Source of the DNA: Phenylobacterium sp.
Lineage (GTDB): Bacteria > Pseudomonadota > Alphaproteobacteria > Caulobacterales > Caulobacteraceae
DNA: 64,000 nt
Direction: 5' to 3'
NCBI RefSeq assembly: GCF_013911965.1
Contig: NZ_JACESE010000014.1
Location: forward strand, 43,296 to 107,295
Of this stretch, positions 17,224 through 25,470 are shown one piece after another. The notes below the pieces were generated by a model. The model did not search any database, was not told the DNA's origin, and saw only the letters and a program-made list of their open reading frames with translations. The position numbers were made by a program, and so were the translations under genes. The first letter of the stretch is position 1; each line of letters opens with the position of its first letter.

Positions 17224-17235
17224 TGGTATGTACCA
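17224..17235. promoter_or_regulatory. GntR/PhnF-type palindrome, site 3
   Basis: TGGTATGTACCA has perfect 5-base arms around TG. It lies between the divergent phosphodiesterase and GntR genes, 67 bases before the former and 115 before the latter, so it may control both. Confidence 0.6.
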
Positions 17236-17349
17236 AACGGAGCGGGGCGGGAGCGCGAAGCTTTCGTGAAATGCCGCGCCCGGACGCATGGCGCTTGACG
17301 GCGCACCGGCCTTGGCCGGATCACAGGGCCTGACAATGCTGGGAACCCA

Positions 17350-18087
17350 ATGGCCGACTCCGTGCCCGCTGCGAGGTCCGAGGGCCTGCACTATCTGAGC
17401 CTGCGCGACGAGATCGCCGCCCGGATCGCCCAGGGCGCGCTGCGGCCCGGCGACAAGCTGCCGTCGGAGCGGGGCCTGCAAGGCGAACTCGGCGTGGCGC
17501 GCGGCACCATCCGCGAAGCCCTTTTCCAGCTGGAGGCCGAGGGCCTGGTCTATCGGCGCGACCGCAGCGGCTGGTACGTCTCGCCGCCGCCGGTCGTCTA
17601 CGACCCCACGCGCTGGGAGGGCTTCCTCTCCTATGTGGAGGCGCAAGGCCGCCGTCCGCGCACCGAGACCATTTCCGCCGAAACCATCGCGGCCGATCCT
17701 CTGCTGGCCGAGGTGTTCGGACGGCCGCTCGGCGCTCCCCTCTACCTGATCCGCCGGCGGCGCTATGTGGACGAGCGTGCGGTGCTGGTGGAGCGTATCG
17801 TCGTGGACGCGGCGCTCGCCCCGGATCTCCTCCGCCACAGCCTCGACCAGTCGCTGACCGACATACTGAAGGGCGGCTACGGCCTGTCGGTGGCGCGCAA
17901 CCAGGTCAGCATGCAGCCCTGCGCCCTGACCGGCGAGCACGCCGCGGCGCTGCGGGTGAAGTCCGGCCTTCCGGGCCTGGCCGTCCAGCGCACCAGCTAT
18001 GACGCACAGGGGCGCGTGGTGGAGTTCGACCACGAATACTGGCGCCACGACGCGGTGCGCATCAGCGTCGACATCCGCGTGCGGTGA
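17350..18087 (+). CDS. GntR/UTRA family regulator of the phosphonate locus (PhnF/PhnR-like)
   Basis: A 245-residue HutC-subfamily regulator. The winged HTH spans about 14-78 (LRDEIAARIAQGALRPGDKL, LPSERGLQGELGVARGTIREAL, GLVYRRDRSGWYVSPP) and the UTRA ligand domain about 95-240 (LYLIRRRRYVDERAVLVERI, VEFDHEYWRHDAVRI). UTRA regulators linked to phosphonate genes sense phosphonate intermediates or phosphate. Three TGG...CCA palindromes at the three promoters of the locus suit its dimeric HTH. Repression relieved by a phosphonate is the natural model, but the effector cannot be read from the sequence. It ends 22 bases from the convergent phospholipase gene. Confidence 0.92.
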   Translation: MADSVPAARSEGLHYLSLRDEIAARIAQGALRPGDKLPSERGLQGELGVARGTIREALFQLEAEGLVYRRDRSGWYVSPPPVVYDPTRWEGFLSYVEAQGRRPRTETISAETIAADPLLAEVFGRPLGAPLYLIRRRRYVDERAVLVERIVVDAALAPDLLRHSLDQSLTDILKGGYGLSVARNQVSMQPCALTGEHAAALRVKSGLPGLAVQRTSYDAQGRVVEFDHEYWRHDAVRISVDIRVR

Positions 18088-18109
18088 GGCCGGCCCTGCC
18101 TGCGGGTCT

Positions 18110-20203
18110 TCAGGCCGCCGTGGCGAGCCGAAGGGGCCCCGGGCCGCCGCCGGCCGGATCGGAATAGGACGGCGCGCCGTCCTCGACGTGGCCGGCGATC
18201 CTCCAGGTCTGTCCCGCCGCCGAGAAGCTCCGGTCATACCAGCCATGGCTTTCGGCCAGGTCCAGCCGATGGGCGCGCACCTCCCCCGGGGCCAGGGCGA
18301 TCACCTCCGGGGGCGCGCCATAGGACATATCCGACATGGCGAGGGTCAGGTTGTCTGGCGACAGGTTGGTCAGGCGCAGGACCGGACGGTCGCCGGAAGT
18401 CTCGTCGAGGGCGGCGGAGAAGAGGTCGCCCCGGCCGACCAGCCGCCGGTGAAAACCGTTGGGCGCCAGCACAAAGAGGTCGAGCGGCTCCCCGGCCGGC
18501 AGCGGGTGGGCGAGCGACTGGCCGGCGCCGACGGTGTAGCGCGCCGGGGTCTGGTCTGGCCGGGCGACGTCATAGACGTGGAACACCGCCGCCCGTTCGG
18601 CCGAGCGGTTGACGAAGCGCAGCGCGCCGCGGCCGTCCTCGACCTGCAGCACGGCGTCGAGCCGGTAGGGCGTGGGGCGCCGGCGGCGCAGACCGGTCTC
18701 CTGCTCGGGCGCCTGCAGACGGTCGGGGAGGGGCGGCTTCACCTCGTCCAGGCGGCCGGCGCGCTCCGACAGGGCCGCCGTGGCCGGCAGCGCCGGCATG
18801 AAGTCCACGTCGTCGGGCGCGGCGAAGTCGAAACAGGAGGTCAGGTCGCCGCACACGGCGCGCCGCCAGGCGCTGATGTTCGGCTCGCGCACGCCGAACC
18901 GCGCTTCGAGGAAGCGCAGGATGCTGGTGTGGTCGAAGACCTCGGAGGCGACGTGCCCGCCCCGGCTCCAGGGGGAGACGACGTACATCGGCACCCGCAT
19001 GCCCAGCCCGTAGGGGCGACCCTGATAAGGCGCGTCGGCGTCGCCCTGCACATGGGCATGATACTCGTCCTCGGCCGGGATGGTGGTCGCGCCCAGCGTG
19101 CGGCCTCCCTCGCGCGCCGGCGGGGCGGGCGGCGGCGCGTGATCGAACAGGCCGTCGTTCTCGTCGAAATTGATGAACAGCGCCGTGCGCGCCCAGACGG
19201 CCGGATTGGCGGTGAGCGCCTCCAGCACCTGCGCCGCATAGTCGGCGCCCTGCAGCGGCGTGGAGACGCTCGGATGCTCGGACAGGGCGGCCGGGGCGAT
19301 GATCCAGGAAACCTCCGGCAGGCGACCGGCCAGCACGTCCTGCTTGAGGTCGTCCAGGGTGCGCGTTGTCGTGGTCCGGCGCGCCAGCAGGGCCGCCGCC
19401 GCCCCGGCGGCGCCTTGCGCCCGGCGGTAGGACTGGAAGCCGACCAGGGGGTTGTCGGTGAAGTTGTCGGCCATGTCCTGATAGATCTGGAAGCCGACGC
19501 CGGCGGCCAGCAGGCGCTCCGGATAGGTCGCCCAGAGATAGCCGCCGTGCTTCAGCGGATCGCCCTCGAGCGTGTCGTAGCCGTTGTCGATGGCCGGCCC
19601 GTTCGCCTGGCCCAGGGGATCGTGCGTCCCGCTCCAGATGAACAGGCGGTTCGGGTTGGTGCTGGTGTGCAGGGCGCAGTGATAGGCGTCGCAGAGGGTG
19701 AAGGCCTCGGCCAGGGCGAACTGGAAGGGCAGGTCCTCGCGCGCGAAGTGGGCCATCGCATGGTTCTGCTTGAAGCGCGGCCACTCGCCCATGCGGCCAT
19801 TGTCCCAGGCGGCCTGGCTGTCGCCGAAACCGTGCGGCGTGCCGAGCGGCCGGTAGAGGCGGAAGTCGGCGGCCGTATCCAGCCGGAACGGCGCCAGCAG
19901 GGCGGGCTCGGCCCCGGCCTGCGCATTGGGCTGGACGAAGACCGTCCGATCCGGCGCGCCCGGCAGGGGCGGGGCGGGAATCGCAAAGCGGTCGCCGAAG
20001 CCGCGAACGCCCCGCATGGTGCCGAAGTAGTGGTCGAAGGAGCGGTTCTCCTGGGTGAGTATGACCACGTGGCCGACATCGGCGATCGTGCCGGTCCGGC
20101 GATCGGGCCCGATCTCCAGGGCGCGGGCGATGGCGGGGGTGAAGGCGCCGGCGGCGCCGGCCGTCGCCATCATGGCGCGGATGAAGCTGCGGCGATCCTG
20201 CAT
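18110..20203 (-). CDS. plcN: Tat-exported phospholipase C, phosphocholine-specific type
   Basis: A 697-residue enzyme of the acid phosphatase/PLC superfamily. A twin-arginine signal MQDRRSFIRAMMATAGAAGA leads to the conserved segment VVILTQENRSFDHYFGTMRG (about 43-62) and further metal/catalytic motifs (WIIAPAALSEHPS, FINFDENDGLFDH, RVPMYVVSPWSRGG). Two C-terminal beta domains (DUF756) follow from about 480. Length and order match Pseudomonas PlcN/PlcH. It cleaves phosphatidylcholine and related lipids outside the cytoplasm, freeing the head group. Of two ATGs in the frame, the second is better spaced from GAGGGA. It is beside the phosphonate locus, so phosphonolipids are possible substrates; this is inference. 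Confidence 0.92.
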   Translation of the reverse strand: MQDRRSFIRAMMATAGAAGAFTPAIARALEIGPDRRTGTIADVGHVVILTQENRSFDHYFGTMRGVRGFGDRFAIPAPPLPGAPDRTVFVQPNAQAGAEPALLAPFRLDTAADFRLYRPLGTPHGFGDSQAAWDNGRMGEWPRFKQNHAMAHFAREDLPFQFALAEAFTLCDAYHCALHTSTNPNRLFIWSGTHDPLGQANGPAIDNGYDTLEGDPLKHGGYLWATYPERLLAAGVGFQIYQDMADNFTDNPLVGFQSYRRAQGAAGAAAALLARRTTTTRTLDDLKQDVLAGRLPEVSWIIAPAALSEHPSVSTPLQGADYAAQVLEALTANPAVWARTALFINFDENDGLFDHAPPPAPPAREGGRTLGATTIPAEDEYHAHVQGDADAPYQGRPYGLGMRVPMYVVSPWSRGGHVASEVFDHTSILRFLEARFGVREPNISAWRRAVCGDLTSCFDFAAPDDVDFMPALPATAALSERAGRLDEVKPPLPDRLQAPEQETGLRRRRPTPYRLDAVLQVEDGRGALRFVNRSAERAAVFHVYDVARPDQTPARYTVGAGQSLAHPLPAGEPLDLFVLAPNGFHRRLVGRGDLFSAALDETSGDRPVLRLTNLSPDNLTLAMSDMSYGAPPEVIALAPGEVRAHRLDLAESHGWYDRSFSAAGQTWRIAGHVEDGAPSYSDPAGGGPGPLRLATAA

Positions 20204-20239
20204 CGTCATTCCCTCAAACGCTCCGGCGCGGGCCTGCGC

Positions 20240-21088
20240 CTATCCCCCGGCGCGGGCCAGGCTGACGCCGGTCTGCGGCAGGTCGTTGCTTTCGCCCTCG
20301 GCGATGTGGATGCGCGTGCCCGCCTCGGCGCAGGCCTGCCGCAAGGCGGCGGGCGGCTCCTTGTCGGTGACCAGATCCTGCACGTCGCGGAAGGCGGCCA
20401 CCTGGATGAAGCCCGACTTGGTGAACTTGGAATGGTCGGCCAGCACCACGATGCGCCGCGCCTGGCCGAGCAGGCTCTGCTTGAACGCGGCCTCGTCGGC
20501 GTCGAAGTCCAGCAGACCGCGCTCGGCGTCCACCGCGCCCATCGACAGGATGGTCAGATCCGGGGCGAAGCGCTGGCAGAAGGCCTGCGCCTCCGGGCCG
20601 AACGCGGCGTTGTGAATGGGGTTGATCTGGCCGCCGGCCAGCAGAAGCCGCTGGCCCGGATTGCCGAGCACCTCGTGGGCGATCTCGACGCTGTTGGTGA
20701 CGATGGTCAGGTTGCGCGTCGAGGCCAGGTTGCGGGCGAGCCAGTGACAGCTCGTGCCCGAGTCGATCAGGAGCGTCATCCCGTCGCTCACCAGCTCGGC
20801 CGCCTTGCGGGCGATGTGCTGCTTGGCGGCCGCGTTCTCGCGCAGGCGGATCCGGTAGGGCGCCTCGATCTTGTTGCTGGTCGCCGAAAGTCCGCCATGG
20901 ACCTTCTGGACGACGCCGCTCTGCTCGAGCTGACGGGCGTCGCGGCGGATGGTCTCCTCGGACACCTCGAACCGTTGGGCCAGTTCCGAAACGGTCCAGA
21001 ACGCCCGCTCGTCCAGCAGCCGAAGGATCTCGGCCAGCCGCGGGCCCTGGTTCAACTGCTTCATATCCTTGGGATTCGCGCTACGCAT
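20240..21088 (-). CDS. DeoR family transcriptional regulator
   Basis: A 282-residue regulator with a DeoR-type HTH at about 15-70 (AEILRLLDERAFWTVSELAQ, RFEVSEETIRRDARQLEQSG, VQKVHGGLS) and a sugar-phosphate-sensing domain with DSGTSCHWLARNL and IVTNSVEIAHEVL, then VVLADHSKFTKSGF. DeoR/GlpR relatives usually respond to phosphorylated sugars or glycerol phosphate. The gene is divergent from the TonB receptor at 21349; the 260-base region between them carries two 25-base direct repeats that are good candidate operators. It could also control the phospholipase gene 36 bases downstream, in the same direction. Confidence 0.92.
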   Translation of the reverse strand: MRSANPKDMKQLNQGPRLAEILRLLDERAFWTVSELAQRFEVSEETIRRDARQLEQSGVVQKVHGGLSATSNKIEAPYRIRLRENAAAKQHIARKAAELVSDGMTLLIDSGTSCHWLARNLASTRNLTIVTNSVEIAHEVLGNPGQRLLLAGGQINPIHNAAFGPEAQAFCQRFAPDLTILSMGAVDAERGLLDFDADEAAFKQSLLGQARRIVVLADHSKFTKSGFIQVAAFRDVQDLVTDKEPPAALRQACAEAGTRIHIAEGESNDLPQTGVSLARAGG

Positions 21089-21115
21089 CACGGACCCTCG
21101 CTATCAGGGCCAATT

Positions 21116-21213
21116 CCCACAAACAACCACATATTTCAACGTCGCCCGGCGGAGGATTTCGCGGCCCAGCGGGCCGATGTTGGGCAAACCCACAAGAACC
21201 CACACATTTCAAC
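21116..21213. repeat. Two 25-base imperfect direct repeats, probable DeoR operators
   Basis: Copies at 21116-21140 and 21189-21213 agree at 21 of 25 bases and are 73 bases apart (about seven helical turns). Shared core: CCCACAA, then ACC-ACA, then ATTTCAAC. They are AT-richer than anything around them. They lie between the DeoR gene and the divergent receptor, as expected for a DNA-looping repressor. Confidence 0.6.
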
Positions 21214-21348
21214 ATAAACCCCTCAAACCGTCACACGACTGAGACGGTCCGCGCCTAATCGGTCTGCGGCTCGCAAAGGGACCGGCCTCAGACGCCGCGT
21301 CCCGCGAGCCAGCGATTTGGGTCACACCAGTCTCTCGGGGGATAATTC

Positions 21349-24135
21349 ATGTTGAAGCGACATGCCGGCCGCGCCGCGCGCCCGGACTTCAAGACGCTCT
21401 TGCTCGCCACCGCCTCGGTCGTCGCGGCCGGGGCCTGCTCGACCGATGCGCTTGCGCAGGACGCCGCCGGCAACGAGGTGGACGAGCTGGTGGTCACCGG
21501 CTACCGCAAGTCGCTCGGCGAGGCTCGTGACATCAAGCAGGAGTCGGTCATCCAGGTGGACGCCATCGTCGCCGAGGACATGGCCAAGTTCCCGGACCTG
21601 AACCTGGCGGAATCCCTGCAGCGGCTGCCCGGCGTGCAGATCACGCGCGAAGCCGGCGAGGGCCGGCGCATCTCGCTGCGCGGTCTCGGCCCCGACTTCG
21701 CCCGCGTGCAGCTCAACGGCATGGAAGTGCTGGGCAATGTCGACTCCGCCCAGGACAGCCGCGGCCAGCGGTCCCGTGACCGCGCCTTCGACTTCAACAT
21801 CTTCGCTTCGGAGCTGTTCTCGCGCGTGGAGGTCGAGAAGACCTATCAGGCGGCTCAGAAGGAAGGCGGCATGGCCGGCACGGTCGGCCTCTTCACCGGC
21901 AAGCCCTTCGACTATGGCGTGGGCAGCAAGGGCGCGGTGACCTTCAAGCTCGGCACCAACGAATACACCGAGGACGCCCAGCCGCGCATCGCCGCCCTCT
22001 TCAGCCACAACTGGGACGACACCTTCGGCGTCGCCTTCTCGGTCGCCTACAGCAAGCGCGAGACCACCGAGCAGGGCCACAACACCTACAACTACACCAA
22101 GCCCAGCGCCTCGACGATGCAGTCGCTGGTCACCCGCGGCCTCGACATCTCGGGCCTGAGCGCCGACGAGCGGGCCAAGTTCCTGTCGGGCGACCTCTAC
22201 TTCGCCGACGGCAACCGCATCTCGTCCTGGAACGCCGAGCAGGAGCGCCTGGGCCTGACGGCGGCGGTCCAGTGGCGGCCGGCCGACAATGTGGAACTGA
22301 CGCTCGACGTGCTGCGCGGCGAGTTCACCACCCAGCGCGAAGAGCTGCACCTGGCCACGCGGCCGCTGGCCTCGTCCGGCTCGGTTTCCTTCGACACCCC
22401 GGCCGGCGGCGTCTGGCCATCCATGTTCCAGACCGCCTCGGTCATCAACGACATCGCCTGGGACGCCGACAACTACGTCACCATGACCGACGTGACCGGC
22501 ACGACCTTCGGCAGCGAACACCGCCGCTCGCTGAACGAGAACCGTTTCAACCAGGTCGTCCTGACCGGGGAGTGGGGGCTCACCGACCGCCTGACCCTGG
22601 ACGGCCACGTGGGCTGGGAGAAGTCCACCTACGACACGCCCTATGACGACAAGCTCTACATGCGGGCCAAGGGCAACCAGATCGCCAACTACGGCGCCGA
22701 CGGCCGCTCCGCCGCGTTCTCCACGCCCGGCTGGGACCCCACGGACGCGTCCACCTACGCGATGGACTCCTTCTACTACCGCGGCTTCAACAATGAATCG
22801 GAGCTGCACGAGGCCGAGCTGAACGCCCGCTACGAGCTGAACGACGTCTGGACCCTCCGGGCGGGCGTCGCCTACCACAAGTTCCGTCAGCAGGGCATCG
22901 ACATGTTCTACGACGACAACGTCAACGGAACGCGCGACAAGACCCGCGGCACCTCGGTGGGCGACATCACCTACGTCTTCTCCAACGAGTTCGGCTCGTG
23001 GCTGGTCGGCGACTACGGCAAGGCCTTCGAGAAGTACAACGAGTACCACCGCTTCGGGCCGAACGCCGACGGCACGGGCGGGGCGCTGCAGGACATCGAG
23101 AACGTCTACGAGACGACCGAGGAGACCTATTCCGGCTTCGTGCAGGCCGATTGGGACAGCGATCTGTTCGGCAAGCGCTTCCGCGGCAATGTCGGCCTGC
23201 GCGGCTACAGCACCGACACCCGCAGCGTCGGCTGGATCCAGGGCGACAGCTACGCCTATCTGGGCACGGCGGACGTCGAGGGCGGCTACGAAGGCGTCCT
23301 GCCGGCGATGAACACCGTGCTGGAGCTGACGCCCGAAGTGCTGGTCCGCTTCTCCGCCACCCAGAACCTCAACCGTCCGGGCCTGAGCTCCATGGCGGCC
23401 GAGGGCAGCGCCTTCCAGGATCCGGACACCGGCGAGATCACCGCCTCGCGCGGCAACCCCGACCTGAAGCCCTACAAGGACCTCACGCTGGACCTCGCCG
23501 TCGAGTACTACTTCGCCCAGACGGGTCTGCTGTCGGCCAGCGTCTTCCACAAGAAGATCGAGAACTTCATCGGGACCGAGCGGCTGGAGAACGTGCCCTT
23601 CAGCGAAACCGGCGTTCCCTACACCACCATTCCCGGCGCGACCGCCAATTCGATCGTCTCCGAGTTCTCGATGCCGACCAATATCGAGGGCACGAAGCGG
23701 CTGACCGGGGTGGAGCTGGCCGCCCAGAGCCAGCTCACCTTCCTGCCGGCGCCGTTCAACGGCCTGGGCGTGGTGGCCAACTATACCTATGTCGACGCCG
23801 ACGAGGCGCTGACGGGCATCTCGAAGACCAGCTACAACGCCACCGTCTTCTACGAGACCGCCCGGTGGGGCGCGCGCGCCTCGCTCAACCACCGCGACAA
23901 GTGGTACACGGGCCGCAATGACAGCGTGATGAGCGCCAGCACCCGCGGCTTCGAAGGCGGCGCCTATGTGGACGCCGCGGCCTTCTACAACGTCACCGAC
24001 GACCTCCAGATCACCTTCGACGCGGTCAACCTGACCAACGAGAAGGACACCCAGTTCTGGGGCCAGAACCGCTACCTCTATAACCAGAACCAGAGCGGCA
24101 CGACCTACATGGTCGGGGCCAGCTACAGGTTCTGA
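21349..24135 (+). CDS. TonB-dependent receptor, TonB-Xanth-Caul (TIGR01782-like) type
   Basis: A 928-residue receptor. A signal segment spans roughly 1-36 (ending DALAQDAAG); a TonB-box-like VDELVVTGYRKSL follows; the plug shows FPDLNLAESLQRLPGVQITR and the phrase EGRRISLRGLGPDFARVQLN that typifies the TonB-Xanth-Caul group, many of which import oligosaccharides or their derivatives. The barrel ends ...GTTYMVGASYRF with terminal Phe. GGGGG 7 bases before ATG sets the start. Regulation by the divergent DeoR protein is likely. A hairpin follows the stop, then the sulfotransferase/hydroxylase genes. Confidence 0.95.
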   Translation: MLKRHAGRAARPDFKTLLLATASVVAAGACSTDALAQDAAGNEVDELVVTGYRKSLGEARDIKQESVIQVDAIVAEDMAKFPDLNLAESLQRLPGVQITREAGEGRRISLRGLGPDFARVQLNGMEVLGNVDSAQDSRGQRSRDRAFDFNIFASELFSRVEVEKTYQAAQKEGGMAGTVGLFTGKPFDYGVGSKGAVTFKLGTNEYTEDAQPRIAALFSHNWDDTFGVAFSVAYSKRETTEQGHNTYNYTKPSASTMQSLVTRGLDISGLSADERAKFLSGDLYFADGNRISSWNAEQERLGLTAAVQWRPADNVELTLDVLRGEFTTQREELHLATRPLASSGSVSFDTPAGGVWPSMFQTASVINDIAWDADNYVTMTDVTGTTFGSEHRRSLNENRFNQVVLTGEWGLTDRLTLDGHVGWEKSTYDTPYDDKLYMRAKGNQIANYGADGRSAAFSTPGWDPTDASTYAMDSFYYRGFNNESELHEAELNARYELNDVWTLRAGVAYHKFRQQGIDMFYDDNVNGTRDKTRGTSVGDITYVFSNEFGSWLVGDYGKAFEKYNEYHRFGPNADGTGGALQDIENVYETTEETYSGFVQADWDSDLFGKRFRGNVGLRGYSTDTRSVGWIQGDSYAYLGTADVEGGYEGVLPAMNTVLELTPEVLVRFSATQNLNRPGLSSMAAEGSAFQDPDTGEITASRGNPDLKPYKDLTLDLAVEYYFAQTGLLSASVFHKKIENFIGTERLENVPFSETGVPYTTIPGATANSIVSEFSMPTNIEGTKRLTGVELAAQSQLTFLPAPFNGLGVVANYTYVDADEALTGISKTSYNATVFYETARWGARASLNHRDKWYTGRNDSVMSASTRGFEGGAYVDAAAFYNVTDDLQITFDAVNLTNEKDTQFWGQNRYLYNQNQSGTTYMVGASYRF

Positions 24136-24155
24136 CACGAACCCACGCTAGGCTC

Positions 24156-24185
24156 GGCGCCCGTCTCGATCCGGAGGCGGGCGCC
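24156..24185 (+). terminator. 12-bp hairpin between receptor and sulfotransferase genes
   Basis: GGCGCCCG pairs with CGGGCGCC; a T-G wobble and CTC/GAG extend the stem to about 12 bp around a GATCCG loop. No T run follows (CCCTTCG). It is 21 bases after the receptor stop and 20 before the next start, so it probably lowers read-through or protects receptor mRNA from 3' decay rather than ending transcription fully. Confidence 0.5.
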
Positions 24186-24205
24186 CCCTTCGTGTCCCGA
24201 AGCCC

Positions 24206-24844
24206 ATGATCATCTCCCACCGGCGCCGCTTCGTCTTCGCCGCCGTGCCCAAGACCGGCACCCACGCGGTGCGCCAGGCCCTGCGCGAACAGCTGGGGGA
24301 GGAGGATCTCGAACAGGTGGGCCTGTTCGTCGACAAGCGCTTCCCCTGGGCGGACCTGGCCGCCATCCGCCACGGTCACCTCGCCCTGCGCCAGGTGCGG
24401 CCCTATCTCGGCGAGGCGGCCTTCGGCGGCTATCTGAAGTTCGCCTTCGTGCGCAATCCGTTCGACCGCTTCGTCTCCTACTGCGCCTTCATGCTGCGCG
24501 GCGGCGACCTCTTCCAGCAGCGGCCGAAAGAGATGATGCGCCACTTCCTGTTCCGCGACCCGCCCGAGCACCACGTCCTCTTCCAGCCCCAGGCCTCGCT
24601 GCTCGTGGACGAGGACGGCGAGACCCTGCTGACCGACATGATCGGCCGGGTGGAGGAGATGCAGGCCTCATACGAGGCGATCTGCGCCCGGATCGGCATA
24701 CCCGCGCGGCGGCTGGACCGCGTCAACGCCAGCCAGCACGGTGACTACCGCCGCTACTACGATCCCGCCCTGGTCGATGCGGTGGCCGCCCGCTACCGGC
24801 GGGACCTGGACCTGTTCGGCTACGATTTCGAGGGGCCGAGATGA
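24206..24844 (+). CDS. Sulfotransferase family protein
   Basis: A 212-residue PAPS-dependent sulfotransferase-like protein (Sulfotransfer_2 type). The 5'-phosphosulfate loop is PKTGT at residues 15-19 (FVFAAVPKTGTHAVRQALRE), and the 3'-phosphate motif is KFAFVRNPFDRFVSYC near 78-93. There is no signal peptide or membrane helix, so it should act in the cytoplasm. Short length and the Sulfotransfer_2 look suit carbohydrate or protein acceptors. Its stop overlaps the next start (ATGA). It is the first of four translationally packed genes after the TonB receptor. Confidence 0.9.
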   Translation: MIISHRRRFVFAAVPKTGTHAVRQALREQLGEEDLEQVGLFVDKRFPWADLAAIRHGHLALRQVRPYLGEAAFGGYLKFAFVRNPFDRFVSYCAFMLRGGDLFQQRPKEMMRHFLFRDPPEHHVLFQPQASLLVDEDGETLLTDMIGRVEEMQASYEAICARIGIPARRLDRVNASQHGDYRRYYDPALVDAVAARYRRDLDLFGYDFEGPR

Positions 24845-25470
24845 GCCCCCCGCCGCTGCAGCTTTCGGCCAATCCGCGCAAGACGGCCGGGGTCCGCAAC
24901 CTGGGGCCCGTCGACATCGAGGCCCTGCGGGCCGCGGTCCTGGCGATCCCAGAGGCGGTGTGGCGCACTGAGGATCAGGCCAAGCCCAACCGGTTCGGAG
25001 TGTTGGACGACACCCGCCACATCGTTTTCCGCTTCGTCGACAATCCCCTCGACTGGCGCGGCTCGCACGACCGCCCGGCCTGGCCGCAGTGGCGTCCCCT
25101 GCTGGCGCCGGTGCTGGACGCGGCGGTGCGCCCCTATGGCTATGGGCGGGGGGTCTTTCCCCGGGTCATGCTGGCCCGCATGCGGCCTGGCGGCGTGATC
25201 CACCCCCATGTCGACGCCAATCCCGCGGCCAGATGGCCTCACAAGATCCACGTGCCGCTGCTGACCAATGCCGGCGTGCTCTGCTTCTTCGGCGGCGAGG
25301 CGCGCCATTTCCCGCCGGGCGAGGCGGTGGAGGTCGACAATCTCGGTCCCCATTGGGTGAAGAACACCGGCGGGACCGACCGCATCCACCTGATCTTCGA
25401 GTACTACGACGCCGACCAGCCCGACCCCGACTGGCTGGCGCCCTTGCTGCGTCAGGCGGTGTCGCGGTGA
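24841..25470 (+). CDS. Aspartyl/asparaginyl beta-hydroxylase-like Fe(II)/2-oxoglutarate oxygenase
   Basis: A 209-residue double-stranded beta-helix oxygenase (Asp_Arg_Hydrox family). Iron ligands: His123 in GGVIHPHVDAN (with Asp125 close by) and His171 in NLGPHWVKN. Arg181 in the following DRIHLIFEY strand is placed to bind 2-oxoglutarate. No export signal. It overlaps both neighbours by four bases, so its product is made in step with the two sulfotransferases. The substrate could be a peptide or the receptor itself, but nothing in the sequence proves this. Confidence 0.88.
   Translation: MSPPPLQLSANPRKTAGVRNLGPVDIEALRAAVLAIPEAVWRTEDQAKPNRFGVLDDTRHIVFRFVDNPLDWRGSHDRPAWPQWRPLLAPVLDAAVRPYGYGRGVFPRVMLARMRPGGVIHPHVDANPAARWPHKIHVPLLTNAGVLCFFGGEARHFPPGEAVEVDNLGPHWVKNTGGTDRIHLIFEYYDADQPDPDWLAPLLRQAVSR

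Noticed and set aside
15418-17298. Open frame of over 600 codons antisense to the exported phosphodiesterase
   Set aside because: No recognisable motifs, and the minus strand shows signal peptide, metal motifs and PA14 domain.
17999-21217. Open frame of over 1000 codons antisense to the phospholipase C and DeoR genes
   Set aside because: Shadow frame; the opposite strand has convincing families with ribosome sites and a Tat signal.
21223-21246. CCGTC...GACGG inverted repeat before the TonB receptor
   Set aside because: Only five paired bases with a long loop; common by chance in this composition.
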